In this document: positions 25,887 to 33,980 of the stretch, in pieces
Position numbering within the stretch: the stretch's first letter is position 1
How the letters are laid out: each line of letters opens with the position of its first letter
Source: Herbaspirillum seropedicae
GTDB taxonomy: Bacteria > Pseudomonadota > Gammaproteobacteria > Burkholderiales > Burkholderiaceae_D
Direction: 5' to 3'
Length of the DNA: 64,000 nucleotides
Assembly (NCBI RefSeq): GCF_001040945.1
Contig: NZ_CP011930.1
Span: forward strand, 62,001 to 126,000
Made by a program: the position numbers and the translations under genes
The notes under the pieces: generated by a model
Seen by the model: the letters and a program-made list of their open reading frames with translations, nothing else
Told to the model about the DNA's origin: nothing
Database searches by the model: none

Positions 25887-27893
25887 ATGCAAAACGACAA
25901 CCAAGCCGGCCTGCCGGAACTGACCCTGCGCGGCATGCTGCTGGGAGCCCTGATCACGGTGGTCTTCACGGCCTCCAACGTCTATCTCGGGCTCAAGGTC
26001 GGCCTGACCTTTTCCTCGGCCATTCCGGCGGCGGTGATCTCGATGGCGGTCTTGCGCCTCTTCGCCAACGCCAACATCCTCGAAAACAACATGGTGCAGA
26101 CCCAGGCCTCGGCGGCCGGGACGCTGTCCTCGGTGATCTTCATCCTGCCGGGCCTCTTGATGATGGGCCACTGGCAAGGCTTCCCCTTCCTGCAGACCCT
26201 GGGCATCTGCGCCGCGGGCGGCATGCTGGGGGTGATGTTCTCCATCCCGCTGCGCCGGGTGATGGTGGTGCAGGGCGAGCTGCCCTATCCGGAAGGGGTG
26301 GCGGCTGCCGAGATCCTGCGTGTGGGCAGCGCCGACGCCGACGGCGGTGAAGAGAGCCGCCGTGGCCTGCGCGACATCCTCTTCGGCGGCGCCCTGGCGG
26401 CAGGCTTCAGCGTGGCCGCCAGCGGCCTGAAGGTGTTTGCCGAGAGCATGAGCCTGTGGTTCGCCGCAGGCGCCTCGGCGGTGCGCCTGACCATGGGATT
26501 TTCGCTGGCGCTGGTGGGCGCGGGCTACATGATCGGCATCGTCTCCGGCATCGCCATCCTGATCGGGCTGGTGCTGGCCTGGGGCGTGGCCGTGCCTTAC
26601 CTGACCGCGGTCACGCCCCATGCGGCCGACGTCAGCCTGGCCGATTTCGCCAACGGTCTGTGGAAAAGCCAGGTGCGCTTCATCGGCGCGGGCATGATCG
26701 GCGTGGCCGCGATCTGGACCCTGGCCACGCTGTTCGGCCCCATGGTGCAGGGCGTGAAGGCTTCGCTGTCCACGCTGGCGCGCCGCCAGCAGGGCAGCAC
26801 CGAGCGCACCGACCAGGACATGTCGCCGCGCTGGATCGTGATCATCAGCCTGGCCATGATCGGCCTCTTGGCAGTGGTGTTCGCCTCCTTCCTGGCGGGA
26901 GCGCCGGTGTCGCCGGCGCTCTTTGCCGGGCTGGTGGTCTATGCGGTGGTGTTTGCCTTCGTGTTCGGCTTCCTGGTGGCGGCCGCCTGCGGCTACATGG
27001 CCGGCCTGATCGGCTCGTCCTCCAGCCCGATCTCGGGCATCGGCATCGTCGCGGTGATCCTGGTGTCGTTGCTGCTGCTGGCCTCGGGCATGGTCGATAC
27101 GCTGCTGGCCACGCCCGAGGGCGGCAAGCTGGCCATCGCCATCGCCCTGTTCGTGACCGCCGCCATCATCGCCGTGGCCGCCATCGCCAACGACAACCTG
27201 CAAGACCTCAAGACCGGCCAACTGGTCGGCGCCACGCCCTGGCGTCAGCAGGTCGCCTTGCTGGTGGGTTGCGTGGTGGGCGCGCTGGTGATCCCGCCGG
27301 TGCTGACCCTGTTGTATAACGCCTATGGCTTCACCGGTGCGCTGCCGCGCGCCGGCATGGACGCGGCCCAGGCCCTGGCCGCGCCGCAGGCCACCCTGAT
27401 GACGGCCATCGCCACCGGCATCTTCACCCGCGAACTGAACTGGACCATGCTCACCGTGGGCGTGGGGCTGGGCATCTTGCTGATCGTCATCGACTGGCTG
27501 CTGGCGCGGCGCGGCGGGGTGGCGCGCCTGCCGGTGCTGGCGGTGGGGATCGGCATCTATCTGCCGCCGGTGGTCAGTAGCGCGCTGTTTGTGGGGGCGC
27601 TGCTGGGCTGGTTCATCGAGCGTGCGCTGCGTCGCCGCGCGCTGGCCGCCGGCGCCAATGTCGAAGCCTATGCCGACAAGCCGCGCCAGCGCGGCATCCT
27701 GGTGGCGTCGGGCCTGATCGTGGGCGAGAGCCTGGTGGGCGTGGTGCTGGCCGGGGTGATCGGCTTTACCGGCAAGGATGCGCCGCTGGCGCTGGTGTCG
27801 GGCAGCTTCGAGTCCATCGGTCAGTGGCTGGGGCTGGCCGCCTTTGCACTGATCCTGCTGGCGTTTGCGCGCCGGATCATGCCGGCGCGCTGA
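25887..27893 (+). CDS. OPT-family oligopeptide transporter
   Basis: A 668-residue inner-membrane protein with about sixteen helices. The N-terminal LTLRGMLLGALITVVFTASN and the loop GSSSSPISGIGI are typical of bacterial OPT proteins. The family imports peptides or metal chelates; bacterial members are poorly characterised, so the substrate is unknown. The ATG at 25887 has only a weak ribosome-binding site. It stands alone, convergent with the phospholipid cluster. Confidence 0.88.
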   Translation: MQNDNQAGLPELTLRGMLLGALITVVFTASNVYLGLKVGLTFSSAIPAAVISMAVLRLFANANILENNMVQTQASAAGTLSSVIFILPGLLMMGHWQGFPFLQTLGICAAGGMLGVMFSIPLRRVMVVQGELPYPEGVAAAEILRVGSADADGGEESRRGLRDILFGGALAAGFSVAASGLKVFAESMSLWFAAGASAVRLTMGFSLALVGAGYMIGIVSGIAILIGLVLAWGVAVPYLTAVTPHAADVSLADFANGLWKSQVRFIGAGMIGVAAIWTLATLFGPMVQGVKASLSTLARRQQGSTERTDQDMSPRWIVIISLAMIGLLAVVFASFLAGAPVSPALFAGLVVYAVVFAFVFGFLVAAACGYMAGLIGSSSSPISGIGIVAVILVSLLLLASGMVDTLLATPEGGKLAIAIALFVTAAIIAVAAIANDNLQDLKTGQLVGATPWRQQVALLVGCVVGALVIPPVLTLLYNAYGFTGALPRAGMDAAQALAAPQATLMTAIATGIFTRELNWTMLTVGVGLGILLIVIDWLLARRGGVARLPVLAVGIGIYLPPVVSSALFVGALLGWFIERALRRRALAAGANVEAYADKPRQRGILVASGLIVGESLVGVVLAGVIGFTGKDAPLALVSGSFESIGQWLGLAAFALILLAFARRIMPAR

Positions 27894-27910
27894 GATTGCG
27901 CCTGCAACTG

Positions 27911-27933
27911 AGCCTGGCCCGCCGGGCCGGGCT
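27911..27933. terminator. Hairpin between convergent genes
   Basis: AGCCTGGCCC and GGGCCGGGCT form a 10-bp stem, with one G-U pair on the plus-strand RNA, around a GCC loop. No T-tract follows, so termination efficiency is uncertain. Confidence 0.4.
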
Positions 27934-28895
27934 CAGGGGACCCACCAATAGCGCAGGATGTGGAAGAAGATGGGCGCGGAAAAGCTGATCGAGTCGACCC
28001 GGTCCAGCATGCCGCCGTGGCCTTCGATCATCGCGCCCCAGTCCTTGAGCCCGCGATCACGCTTGATCGCGGACAGCACGAATCCCCCGAAGAATCCCAG
28101 GATGTTGATGGTCAACGCCACCAGCGCCGCCTGCCAGACATTGAAGGGAGTGATCCAGTAGAGCGCCGCGCCTACCGCGGTAGAGGTCAGCACGCCCCCC
28201 ACCAGCCCCTCCAGCGTCTTGGACGGGGAGATCTGCGGCGCCAGCTTGCGCTTGCCGAACAGCTTGCCCCAGACATACTGGAACACGTCGCTGGACTGCA
28301 CCGTGAGCACCAGGAACACGATCAATTGCAGGTTGCGCCCCTCGAAGCCGGGGATGGCCAGGGTCAGCAGGGCCGGCACATGCGAGATGCAGTACACGCA
28401 GATCATCAAGCCCCATTGCACCTTGGCCGCGCGCTCCAGGAAGTGCTTGGTATCGGCCGATAGCGAGGCCGAGATCGGCAGCAACAGGAAGGCATAGACC
28501 GGGATGAGGATGGAGAAGAGGCCATACCAGTCCATCCCGATGAGCACATATTGCAGCGGCAGGAAGACGAAGAAGCACCAGAGCAGCGCGCGATGGTCGC
28601 CCACGCGGGTATAGGTCACCGAGATGAACTCGCGCAGCGCCTGCAGCGAAATGAAGGCGAACAGCACCACCACGCCGGTCTTGCCCATCCAGAACGCCAG
28701 CGCCAGCGCGCCTATCATCCACCACCAGGCCTTGATGCGGGCATTGAGGTTGTCGACGACGCTGCTGTTGCGTCCGGCCAGACGCCAGCGCAGCAGGCCG
28801 CCGACCGAGCTGGCCAGCGCGAGGACGGCGAACACGCCGGCAAAGAGGGCGATGAGGGTATCTTGGGCAGTCATGGTCGATCCGTGCGGGTTCAT
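27933..28895 (-). CDS. cdsA: Phosphatidate cytidylyltransferase (CdsA family)
   Basis: A 320-residue inner-membrane enzyme with about eight helices. The C-terminal CdsA signature AIKRDRGLKDWGAMIEGHGG followed by MLDRVDS is intact, so it should convert phosphatidate and CTP to CDP-diacylglycerol. The ATG at 28895 overlaps the acyltransferase stop (ATGA); an internal ATG at 28874 (MTAQDTLIALF) is an alternative. It is the last gene of a five-gene lipid cluster and is probably an additional copy, because the housekeeping cdsA normally sits beside dxr and uppS. Confidence 0.9.
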   Translation of the reverse strand: MNPHGSTMTAQDTLIALFAGVFAVLALASSVGGLLRWRLAGRNSSVVDNLNARIKAWWWMIGALALAFWMGKTGVVVLFAFISLQALREFISVTYTRVGDHRALLWCFFVFLPLQYVLIGMDWYGLFSILIPVYAFLLLPISASLSADTKHFLERAAKVQWGLMICVYCISHVPALLTLAIPGFEGRNLQLIVFLVLTVQSSDVFQYVWGKLFGKRKLAPQISPSKTLEGLVGGVLTSTAVGAALYWITPFNVWQAALVALTINILGFFGGFVLSAIKRDRGLKDWGAMIEGHGGMLDRVDSISFSAPIFFHILRYWWVP

Positions 28896-29512
28896 TCGGC
28901 GATGGGCGCCAGCTCGAGCAGCGCCTGGCGGGTGCGCGCCAGGAATTGCTCCTTGCTTTCGCCGGCTTGCAGCATCAGGGGTTCGCCGAAGCTCAAGGTA
29001 CACAGCAGGGGCAGCGGCACCAGATGGCCCTTGGGCATGGCGCGGCCCAGGTTTTCTATCCACACCGGCACCAGCTCCACCTCGGGATGGGCGCAGGCCA
29101 GGTGATACAGGCCGCTCTTGAACGGCAGCAGGCCATCGTCTAGGTTGCGGGTGCCTTCGGGAAAGAGGATCAGCGACTCTCCCCCCGCCAGCACCTGGCC
29201 CATCACGCCGATGGGGTCGGCGCTGCGCCCGGCCTGGCGGTCCACCAGCACGCCCCGGAACACCCGGTTGATGACATAGCGACGCAGCGCGCCCTTGAGC
29301 CAGTAGTCGGCGCCGGCCACCGGCCGGGTGCGCTTGCGCATGGCCCGTGGCAGCATGCTCCAGACCAGCACGAAATCGCCGTGGCTGCGGTGGTTGGGGT
29401 AGTACACGCGCAGCTTGTCCGGATCCGGTGCGGCAAACCAGCGGGCGCGCACGCCGGTGAGGACACGGGCGAACGTGCAGATGGCGGAAGCGAAGAGACG
29501 GTCGATCAGCAT
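28892..29512 (-). CDS. 1-acyl-glycerol-3-phosphate acyltransferase (PlsC family)
   Basis: A 206-residue acyltransferase. The catalytic HX4D motif is NHRSHGDFVL and the substrate-binding motif is ILFPEGTRNL. It should transfer an acyl chain to lysophosphatidate or a related lysolipid at the cytoplasmic face of the inner membrane. The start at 29512 (MLIDRLFASAI) gives a normal N-terminus with one amphipathic segment. It overlaps cdsA by four bases and follows the phosphatase fusion by 19 bp, supplying phosphatidate for the next step. Confidence 0.88.
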   Translation of the reverse strand: MLIDRLFASAICTFARVLTGVRARWFAAPDPDKLRVYYPNHRSHGDFVLVWSMLPRAMRKRTRPVAGADYWLKGALRRYVINRVFRGVLVDRQAGRSADPIGVMGQVLAGGESLILFPEGTRNLDDGLLPFKSGLYHLACAHPEVELVPVWIENLGRAMPKGHLVPLPLLCTLSFGEPLMLQAGESKEQFLARTRQALLELAPIAE

Positions 29513-29531
29513 AGAAGTCGGCAATCCAGGA

Positions 29532-31448
29532 TCAGAAGATAAACAGCACGCCCAATGCACCCAGCCAGCCGCCGATCTGTCCTGCCAGGCAGCGGCATTG
29601 GTACCTCAACAGCCGGCGCGCCCCTGCGGTACGGTCAGCCAGGGGGCGGGTAGGCGTGGGTTGGTGGCCCAGGCCGCTCTCTCTGATAGCCACGTCAAAG
29701 GCGGCCAGATCGTCCGGCGGCAGGATGCCCTGCTCCCAGCGGCGCGCCCAGGAGGCGAAAAGCGGAGCATCGAAGGCGCAGCGCAGGGCAAAGACGTATT
29801 CGGCGATGCCGAACACGATGGATAGCGTCAGTGGTATCCAGAGCGATGGCGCTTCTGGCTGCACAGCCAGCAGGATCAGCACCACCAGGGCGGCGATGGT
29901 GAGCATCCGGCTGGTGGCGTCCAGGGGACGGCTCAGACCCAGCAGCGCGGCGGTGATCTCAGCCTGATGGGCAGCCTGGTAGGCGGCTTTCCGTGCGGCT
30001 TGTGGGTCTTCATGGGGGATATCGTGACCGGCGGCGTCATTGGCAGCATCGCCACCGGGGCCCTGGCGCAGCTCGGGCATGGGATTCTCCTTGAGCAGGC
30101 GTTGCTCCACCTCCAGCAGGCGTTCGCGCAGCGCATCGTTGATGACCACGGCGGGCCGGCGCTCAGCCAGCAGGGCCAGGGCGCCAGCCATGTCGGGGCA
30201 GCGTCGGCTCAGGCACAGCCAGGCGGCCACCGCCCCGGCGCTGCGCGAATAGCCCAGGGCGCAGGCCACCAGCACCGGTCCATGGCCGCGCAGGGATTCG
30301 ATGCTGCGCGCAGCGGCCAGCAATTGATCGGCCTCGGGGGCGACCAGGTCCAGCCAGGGATGGCTGGCGTAGCGCCAGTGGCCGCGCGGGGCGGGCAATT
30401 CAGCGCTGAGGTCGCACAGGGCGGCAAAGCGGCCCGCGCTCATCCCGGCCTTGCCCGGCAGCGGGCCCAGCCAGACGTCATCCGTGATGGCGTCGGGTTG
30501 CGGATGGCGGCGCGTCCACAAGCGGGCATTGATCCAGGCACCCAATGCATGCGGCGCCAGCAGCCAGGCGGCGGCCAGCGAGCGACGGCCGTCGCGCTTC
30601 TGGAAACCGGCGGTGCCGGCATAGGCATAGTTCCACGCCACGATGGCCAGCGCCAGGGCCGACCAGCCCAGCAGCGCGGCCAGCGGGCGTACACCGTAGG
30701 CCAGTCCCAGCGCCACTGCCGCGCCCAGGCCATAGGCCAGCGCCAGGCGCGTGCGGCGCGAGCTGCCTTGGCCGTCGCGTTGCAGCGGCGTGCGGCCTTC
30801 GTCCGGCCACAGCCACAGGCAGAACAGGCCCAGCATGGCGCCGGTGGGAATGTCGATGAAGTGATGTTGCCAGGTGGTCAGCACCGACAGGCCGATCAGC
30901 AGCGCCCAGCCATGGATCAGCCAGCGCCAGGGCCAGCTTGCGCGCAACCGGGCGAACTGGACCCAGATTAGCACCAGCAGCGCGATATGCAGAGAAGGGG
31001 CCTGGTTGTACGGCAGGTCGAAGGCCGTCAGTGAGGCGAAGAGCGCGCCGAAGAGACCGTCGGTGGCCGGGCGCTCGAAGGCAAAGCGCAGCGGGAACGC
31101 CAAAAAGCAGGCCACCGCGATCACCTGCGTGGTCAGCAGCCGCAGCGCGTGACGATCGGTCTCGCGGGCCGTGCGGCAGCACAGGAAGGAAAAACCGTAG
31201 AGCAGGTCGATGGACCAGTAGGGCAGGATGGTCCAGGGCAGGAAGGGGATGTGGCGCTCCCAGCCATAGAAGAAGCTGGGCACGCTGGCGCGCGCGGCTG
31301 CGGCATGGTTGGCAAAGCCATAGCTGAGGAAGAACAGTGGCCCCAGCAGCAGGAGCCAGGCCACGCCCCGCTTCCAGGGCAGCGGCGTGGAGGGTGCGGC
31401 TGGTGCGGCCGGTGCGACGGTCGCCGACAGGTGCTCGGCCTGGCTCAT
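29532..31448 (-). CDS. PAP2 / dual-specificity phosphatase fusion protein
   Basis: A 638-residue membrane protein with two catalytic modules. Residues about 30-280 form a PAP2-like multi-helix domain with PSLH (151-154) and HHFID (195-199), closer to the AUR1/inositolphosphotransferase branch than to classical PgpB. Residues about 320-440 form a dual-specificity phosphatase domain with general acid Asp367, catalytic Cys396 and Arg402 (CX5R in CALGYSRSAG). Two or more further helices follow after residue 525. The start at 31448 overlaps the preceding stop (ATGA). A phosphatidylglycerophosphate-type dephosphorylation like that of PTPMT1 is plausible; the substrate is unproven. Confidence 0.82.
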   Translation of the reverse strand: MSQAEHLSATVAPAAPAAPSTPLPWKRGVAWLLLLGPLFFLSYGFANHAAAARASVPSFFYGWERHIPFLPWTILPYWSIDLLYGFSFLCCRTARETDRHALRLLTTQVIAVACFLAFPLRFAFERPATDGLFGALFASLTAFDLPYNQAPSLHIALLVLIWVQFARLRASWPWRWLIHGWALLIGLSVLTTWQHHFIDIPTGAMLGLFCLWLWPDEGRTPLQRDGQGSSRRTRLALAYGLGAAVALGLAYGVRPLAALLGWSALALAIVAWNYAYAGTAGFQKRDGRRSLAAAWLLAPHALGAWINARLWTRRHPQPDAITDDVWLGPLPGKAGMSAGRFAALCDLSAELPAPRGHWRYASHPWLDLVAPEADQLLAAARSIESLRGHGPVLVACALGYSRSAGAVAAWLCLSRRCPDMAGALALLAERRPAVVINDALRERLLEVEQRLLKENPMPELRQGPGGDAANDAAGHDIPHEDPQAARKAAYQAAHQAEITAALLGLSRPLDATSRMLTIAALVVLILLAVQPEAPSLWIPLTLSIVFGIAEYVFALRCAFDAPLFASWARRWEQGILPPDDLAAFDVAIRESGLGHQPTPTRPLADRTAGARRLLRYQCRCLAGQIGGWLGALGVLFIF

Positions 31449-33196
31449 GAGACCTTGCGCCGGGCCAGCGAGACCGTGAAGATGCCCCACTGGTCGATGC
31501 GCTGTTCGATCTTCTCGAAGCCGGCCTCGGCCACCAGCTGGTCCATCTCGGCCTGGGTGCGGCGGCGCATGACCCAGGCCTGGCCGCCGCGATGGCTGGT
31601 GAGGGCGCGGGCGATCATTTCCAGCTGCGGATGCCAGGGCTGGCCGGTGTAGATCAGGTAGCCGCCCGGCGCAATCGCATCGGCCATGCCGGCCAGCGAG
31701 GTGGCCACGGCGTCGTTGTCGGGGAAGAGTTCATACAGGCCCGAGACGATGCCCACCGTCGGGCGCGGCGTCACAGCCGCCAGGCTGGCGCGGTCGAAGG
31801 CGTCGCCCTGGACGAAGCGGGCGATCTCGCCCAGCCCCTTTTCGGCGATCAGGGCGCTGCCCTGGCGCACGTTGAGCTCGCTGTAGTCGCGCAGCAGGAT
31901 GGACTCGGGCCGGGGGCCGCTCTCCAGGGCTTCGAGCACGTAGCGGCCGTGGCCGGCCGCGATGTCGAGCACCCGCAGCGGCTGGCCTTCGGCTTGCAGG
32001 CGCGCCAGCGCCAGGCGCAGCAATTGCTCGATATGCAGCTTGCGCTGGCGGATCCCCTTCCAGCCGATGGCGTCGAGATATTGGCGATCGATGGCGCGCC
32101 CCAGCGGCCCTGCGCCTTCGGGACGATTGCGGTAGACATAGTCCAGCGTGCTGCCCGAGTCGAAGCCGGTACGGTGTCCCAGCGCCACCCCCGCCGAGAG
32201 CAGGCCGCCCAGCTTGAGGTTGGCGCGATAGCCGGCCCAGTACAAGCCCTTGGGGCTCAAGGCCGGCAGCGGTGCGGCCAGCGCCTGGGCTTCATCGAAG
32301 GTAGGGCCGTGGCGGTGCGCCTGGCGCAGGTCCGGGCGCGACCAGGGCTGGGCGAACTGGCGCAGGATGAATTCGCGAGCGAGGTCGGTGGCGATCTGGC
32401 GGTCTTTTTCGCCGAAGGTGTCATGGTAGAAGCCGGGCAGCACGTGCTTTTCCTTGGTCGTCGTTCCCAGGCGGTCGAAGAAGTCGTGCTGGGGACCGTG
32501 ATGCACCACCCAGTCCGCGCCGGAAATGAGCAACTGGGTCGGGATGGTGATGGCCTGGGCATCGGCCACCACCCGCTCGGCCGCCTCATACAGCGCCAGC
32601 AGGATGTTCACCGAGATCGGCCGGCTGATCAGCGGGTCGCTGTCGTAGGACGCCTGGCGCGCCGGATCGTGGGTGAGGTACTTGGCCTTGACGTAGCTGT
32701 TGACGAAGAAATTGCCGCGCAGCTTCTGTTGCAGGGCCAGGCCGGGTCGGGCGAAGGGGACGTAGAGCTTGACCTTGAAGGCCGGCGAGGCCAGCACCAG
32801 GCAGCGTACGCGCGGCGCGTAGTCATGCGCCCAGGTCGACACCAGCACCGCGCCCACGCTTTGCGCCAGCACCGCCAGGTCTTCCTCGGCCAGTTGCCAT
32901 TGCTGGCGCAGGTGGCCGATGAAGGTCTGCACGTCGCGCACGGAATCGGCAAAGCTGGGCGAATACCCGCGTGGCCCCGGTGAGCGGCCGTGGCCGCGCG
33001 CATCCCAGGCGTAGAAATCGAAGTCGGGCAGATCGAGTTCATCGACCAGATGGGCCATGCGGCCCCCATGCTCGTGGCCGCGATGGAACATCACGACGGC
33101 GCCGCGCCGCTCGGTGGCGGTGGCGGGCCAGCGGCGATAGAACAGGGTCTGGTCGTCGTGGGTGGTGAACTGGTGTTCCTGGACAGGTCGGTTCAT
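31445..33196 (-). CDS. Alpha/beta hydrolase fused to SAM-dependent methyltransferase
   Basis: A 583-residue two-domain protein. Residues about 1-285 form a lysophospholipase/monoacylglycerol-lipase-like hydrolase: nucleophile Ser113 in the elbow AQSVG, Asp228 in ISGADWVV and His258 in GFYHDTFG make a complete triad. Residues about 385-583 form a class I methyltransferase with motif I DIAAGHGRY (411-419). No signal peptide is present, so it acts in the cytoplasm. It overlaps both neighbours by four bases. It could deacylate and methylate a lipid or its headgroup; substrate unknown. Confidence 0.82.
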   Translation of the reverse strand: MNRPVQEHQFTTHDDQTLFYRRWPATATERRGAVVMFHRGHEHGGRMAHLVDELDLPDFDFYAWDARGHGRSPGPRGYSPSFADSVRDVQTFIGHLRQQWQLAEEDLAVLAQSVGAVLVSTWAHDYAPRVRCLVLASPAFKVKLYVPFARPGLALQQKLRGNFFVNSYVKAKYLTHDPARQASYDSDPLISRPISVNILLALYEAAERVVADAQAITIPTQLLISGADWVVHHGPQHDFFDRLGTTTKEKHVLPGFYHDTFGEKDRQIATDLAREFILRQFAQPWSRPDLRQAHRHGPTFDEAQALAAPLPALSPKGLYWAGYRANLKLGGLLSAGVALGHRTGFDSGSTLDYVYRNRPEGAGPLGRAIDRQYLDAIGWKGIRQRKLHIEQLLRLALARLQAEGQPLRVLDIAAGHGRYVLEALESGPRPESILLRDYSELNVRQGSALIAEKGLGEIARFVQGDAFDRASLAAVTPRPTVGIVSGLYELFPDNDAVATSLAGMADAIAPGGYLIYTGQPWHPQLEMIARALTSHRGGQAWVMRRRTQAEMDQLVAEAGFEKIEQRIDQWGIFTVSLARRKVS

Positions 33197-33807
33197 GGGC
33201 GAGGGAGCGCGGCCAGGCCGCTGCGGATACGGTTGACGATATTGAGGAGGATGGCCACTGCCGCCAGCGGCAGCGCCCAGAAGATCCAGTCCGGCAGCGC
33301 ACCGGCCAGGCCCAGCCAGAGGCCCAGCGCGCCGAACAGGAAGGCGCGGTCACTCTTGCCCATGGGGCCGTCGTACTGGCGCGGCGCGCCTACCATCGGG
33401 CCGAGCGCGCCGGTCATCTCGGAGACGGCCGACAGGAAGATCAGCGCGCCCACGCTGCCCCAGCCGAACGGAGCCACCAGGGCAAAGGGCAGGTACAGCG
33501 CAGCGTCGGAGAAGACATCGGTCAGTTCATTGAGGTAGGCCCCCAGCGCCGATTGCTGGCCGAATTCGCGCGCCAGCATGCCATCCACGGCATTGAAGGC
33601 CATGCGCAGGAACATCCACAGCGGCAGCAGCAGGAACAGCGCCGGCCGCGACGCCCCTTCCAGCCACAACAGCGCGCCCAGCCCCAGCGAGACCAGCATG
33701 GTCAGCACGGTGACGGCATTGGCGGTCACGCCCGCGCCGGCCAGGGCGGCCACCATGGGCCGCAGCAGCGCCTGGAAGCGCGGTTTGAGTTGATAGATGC
33801 TGATCAT
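33193..33807 (-). CDS. Divergent CDP-alcohol phosphatidyltransferase
   Basis: A 204-residue membrane protein with about six helices. The CDP-alcohol phosphotransferase signature is recognisable (DGMLAREF, Gly89, Asp97), but two of its four Asp positions are Asn: Asn72 replaces the first and Asn93 the third. Asp75 and the proposed catalytic base Asp97 are kept, and another Asp follows at 101. It should join CDP-diacylglycerol to an alcohol headgroup. The start at 33807 (MISIYQLKPRFQ) was chosen as the conserved N-terminus; the frame upstream is noise. It is the first gene of the lipid cluster. Confidence 0.85.
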   Translation of the reverse strand: MISIYQLKPRFQALLRPMVAALAGAGVTANAVTVLTMLVSLGLGALLWLEGASRPALFLLLPLWMFLRMAFNAVDGMLAREFGQQSALGAYLNELTDVFSDAALYLPFALVAPFGWGSVGALIFLSAVSEMTGALGPMVGAPRQYDGPMGKSDRAFLFGALGLWLGLAGALPDWIFWALPLAAVAILLNIVNRIRSGLAALPRP

Positions 33808-33980
33808 GCAGCACCTATCGCAAGGCAAAGGGAGTGAGGGTGTGGGAAAGGCATGCAGTCGTCCGTTGTTATAGGTTTTGGTTTGGTTCTTGTTGTGCGC
33901 GGGCGCTCTGCCTTTGTCCACGTCAGCAGCTCTTCTGTTCCCGTTTGGGGTCAAGGTAACATGAAATAACCTGCACATTG

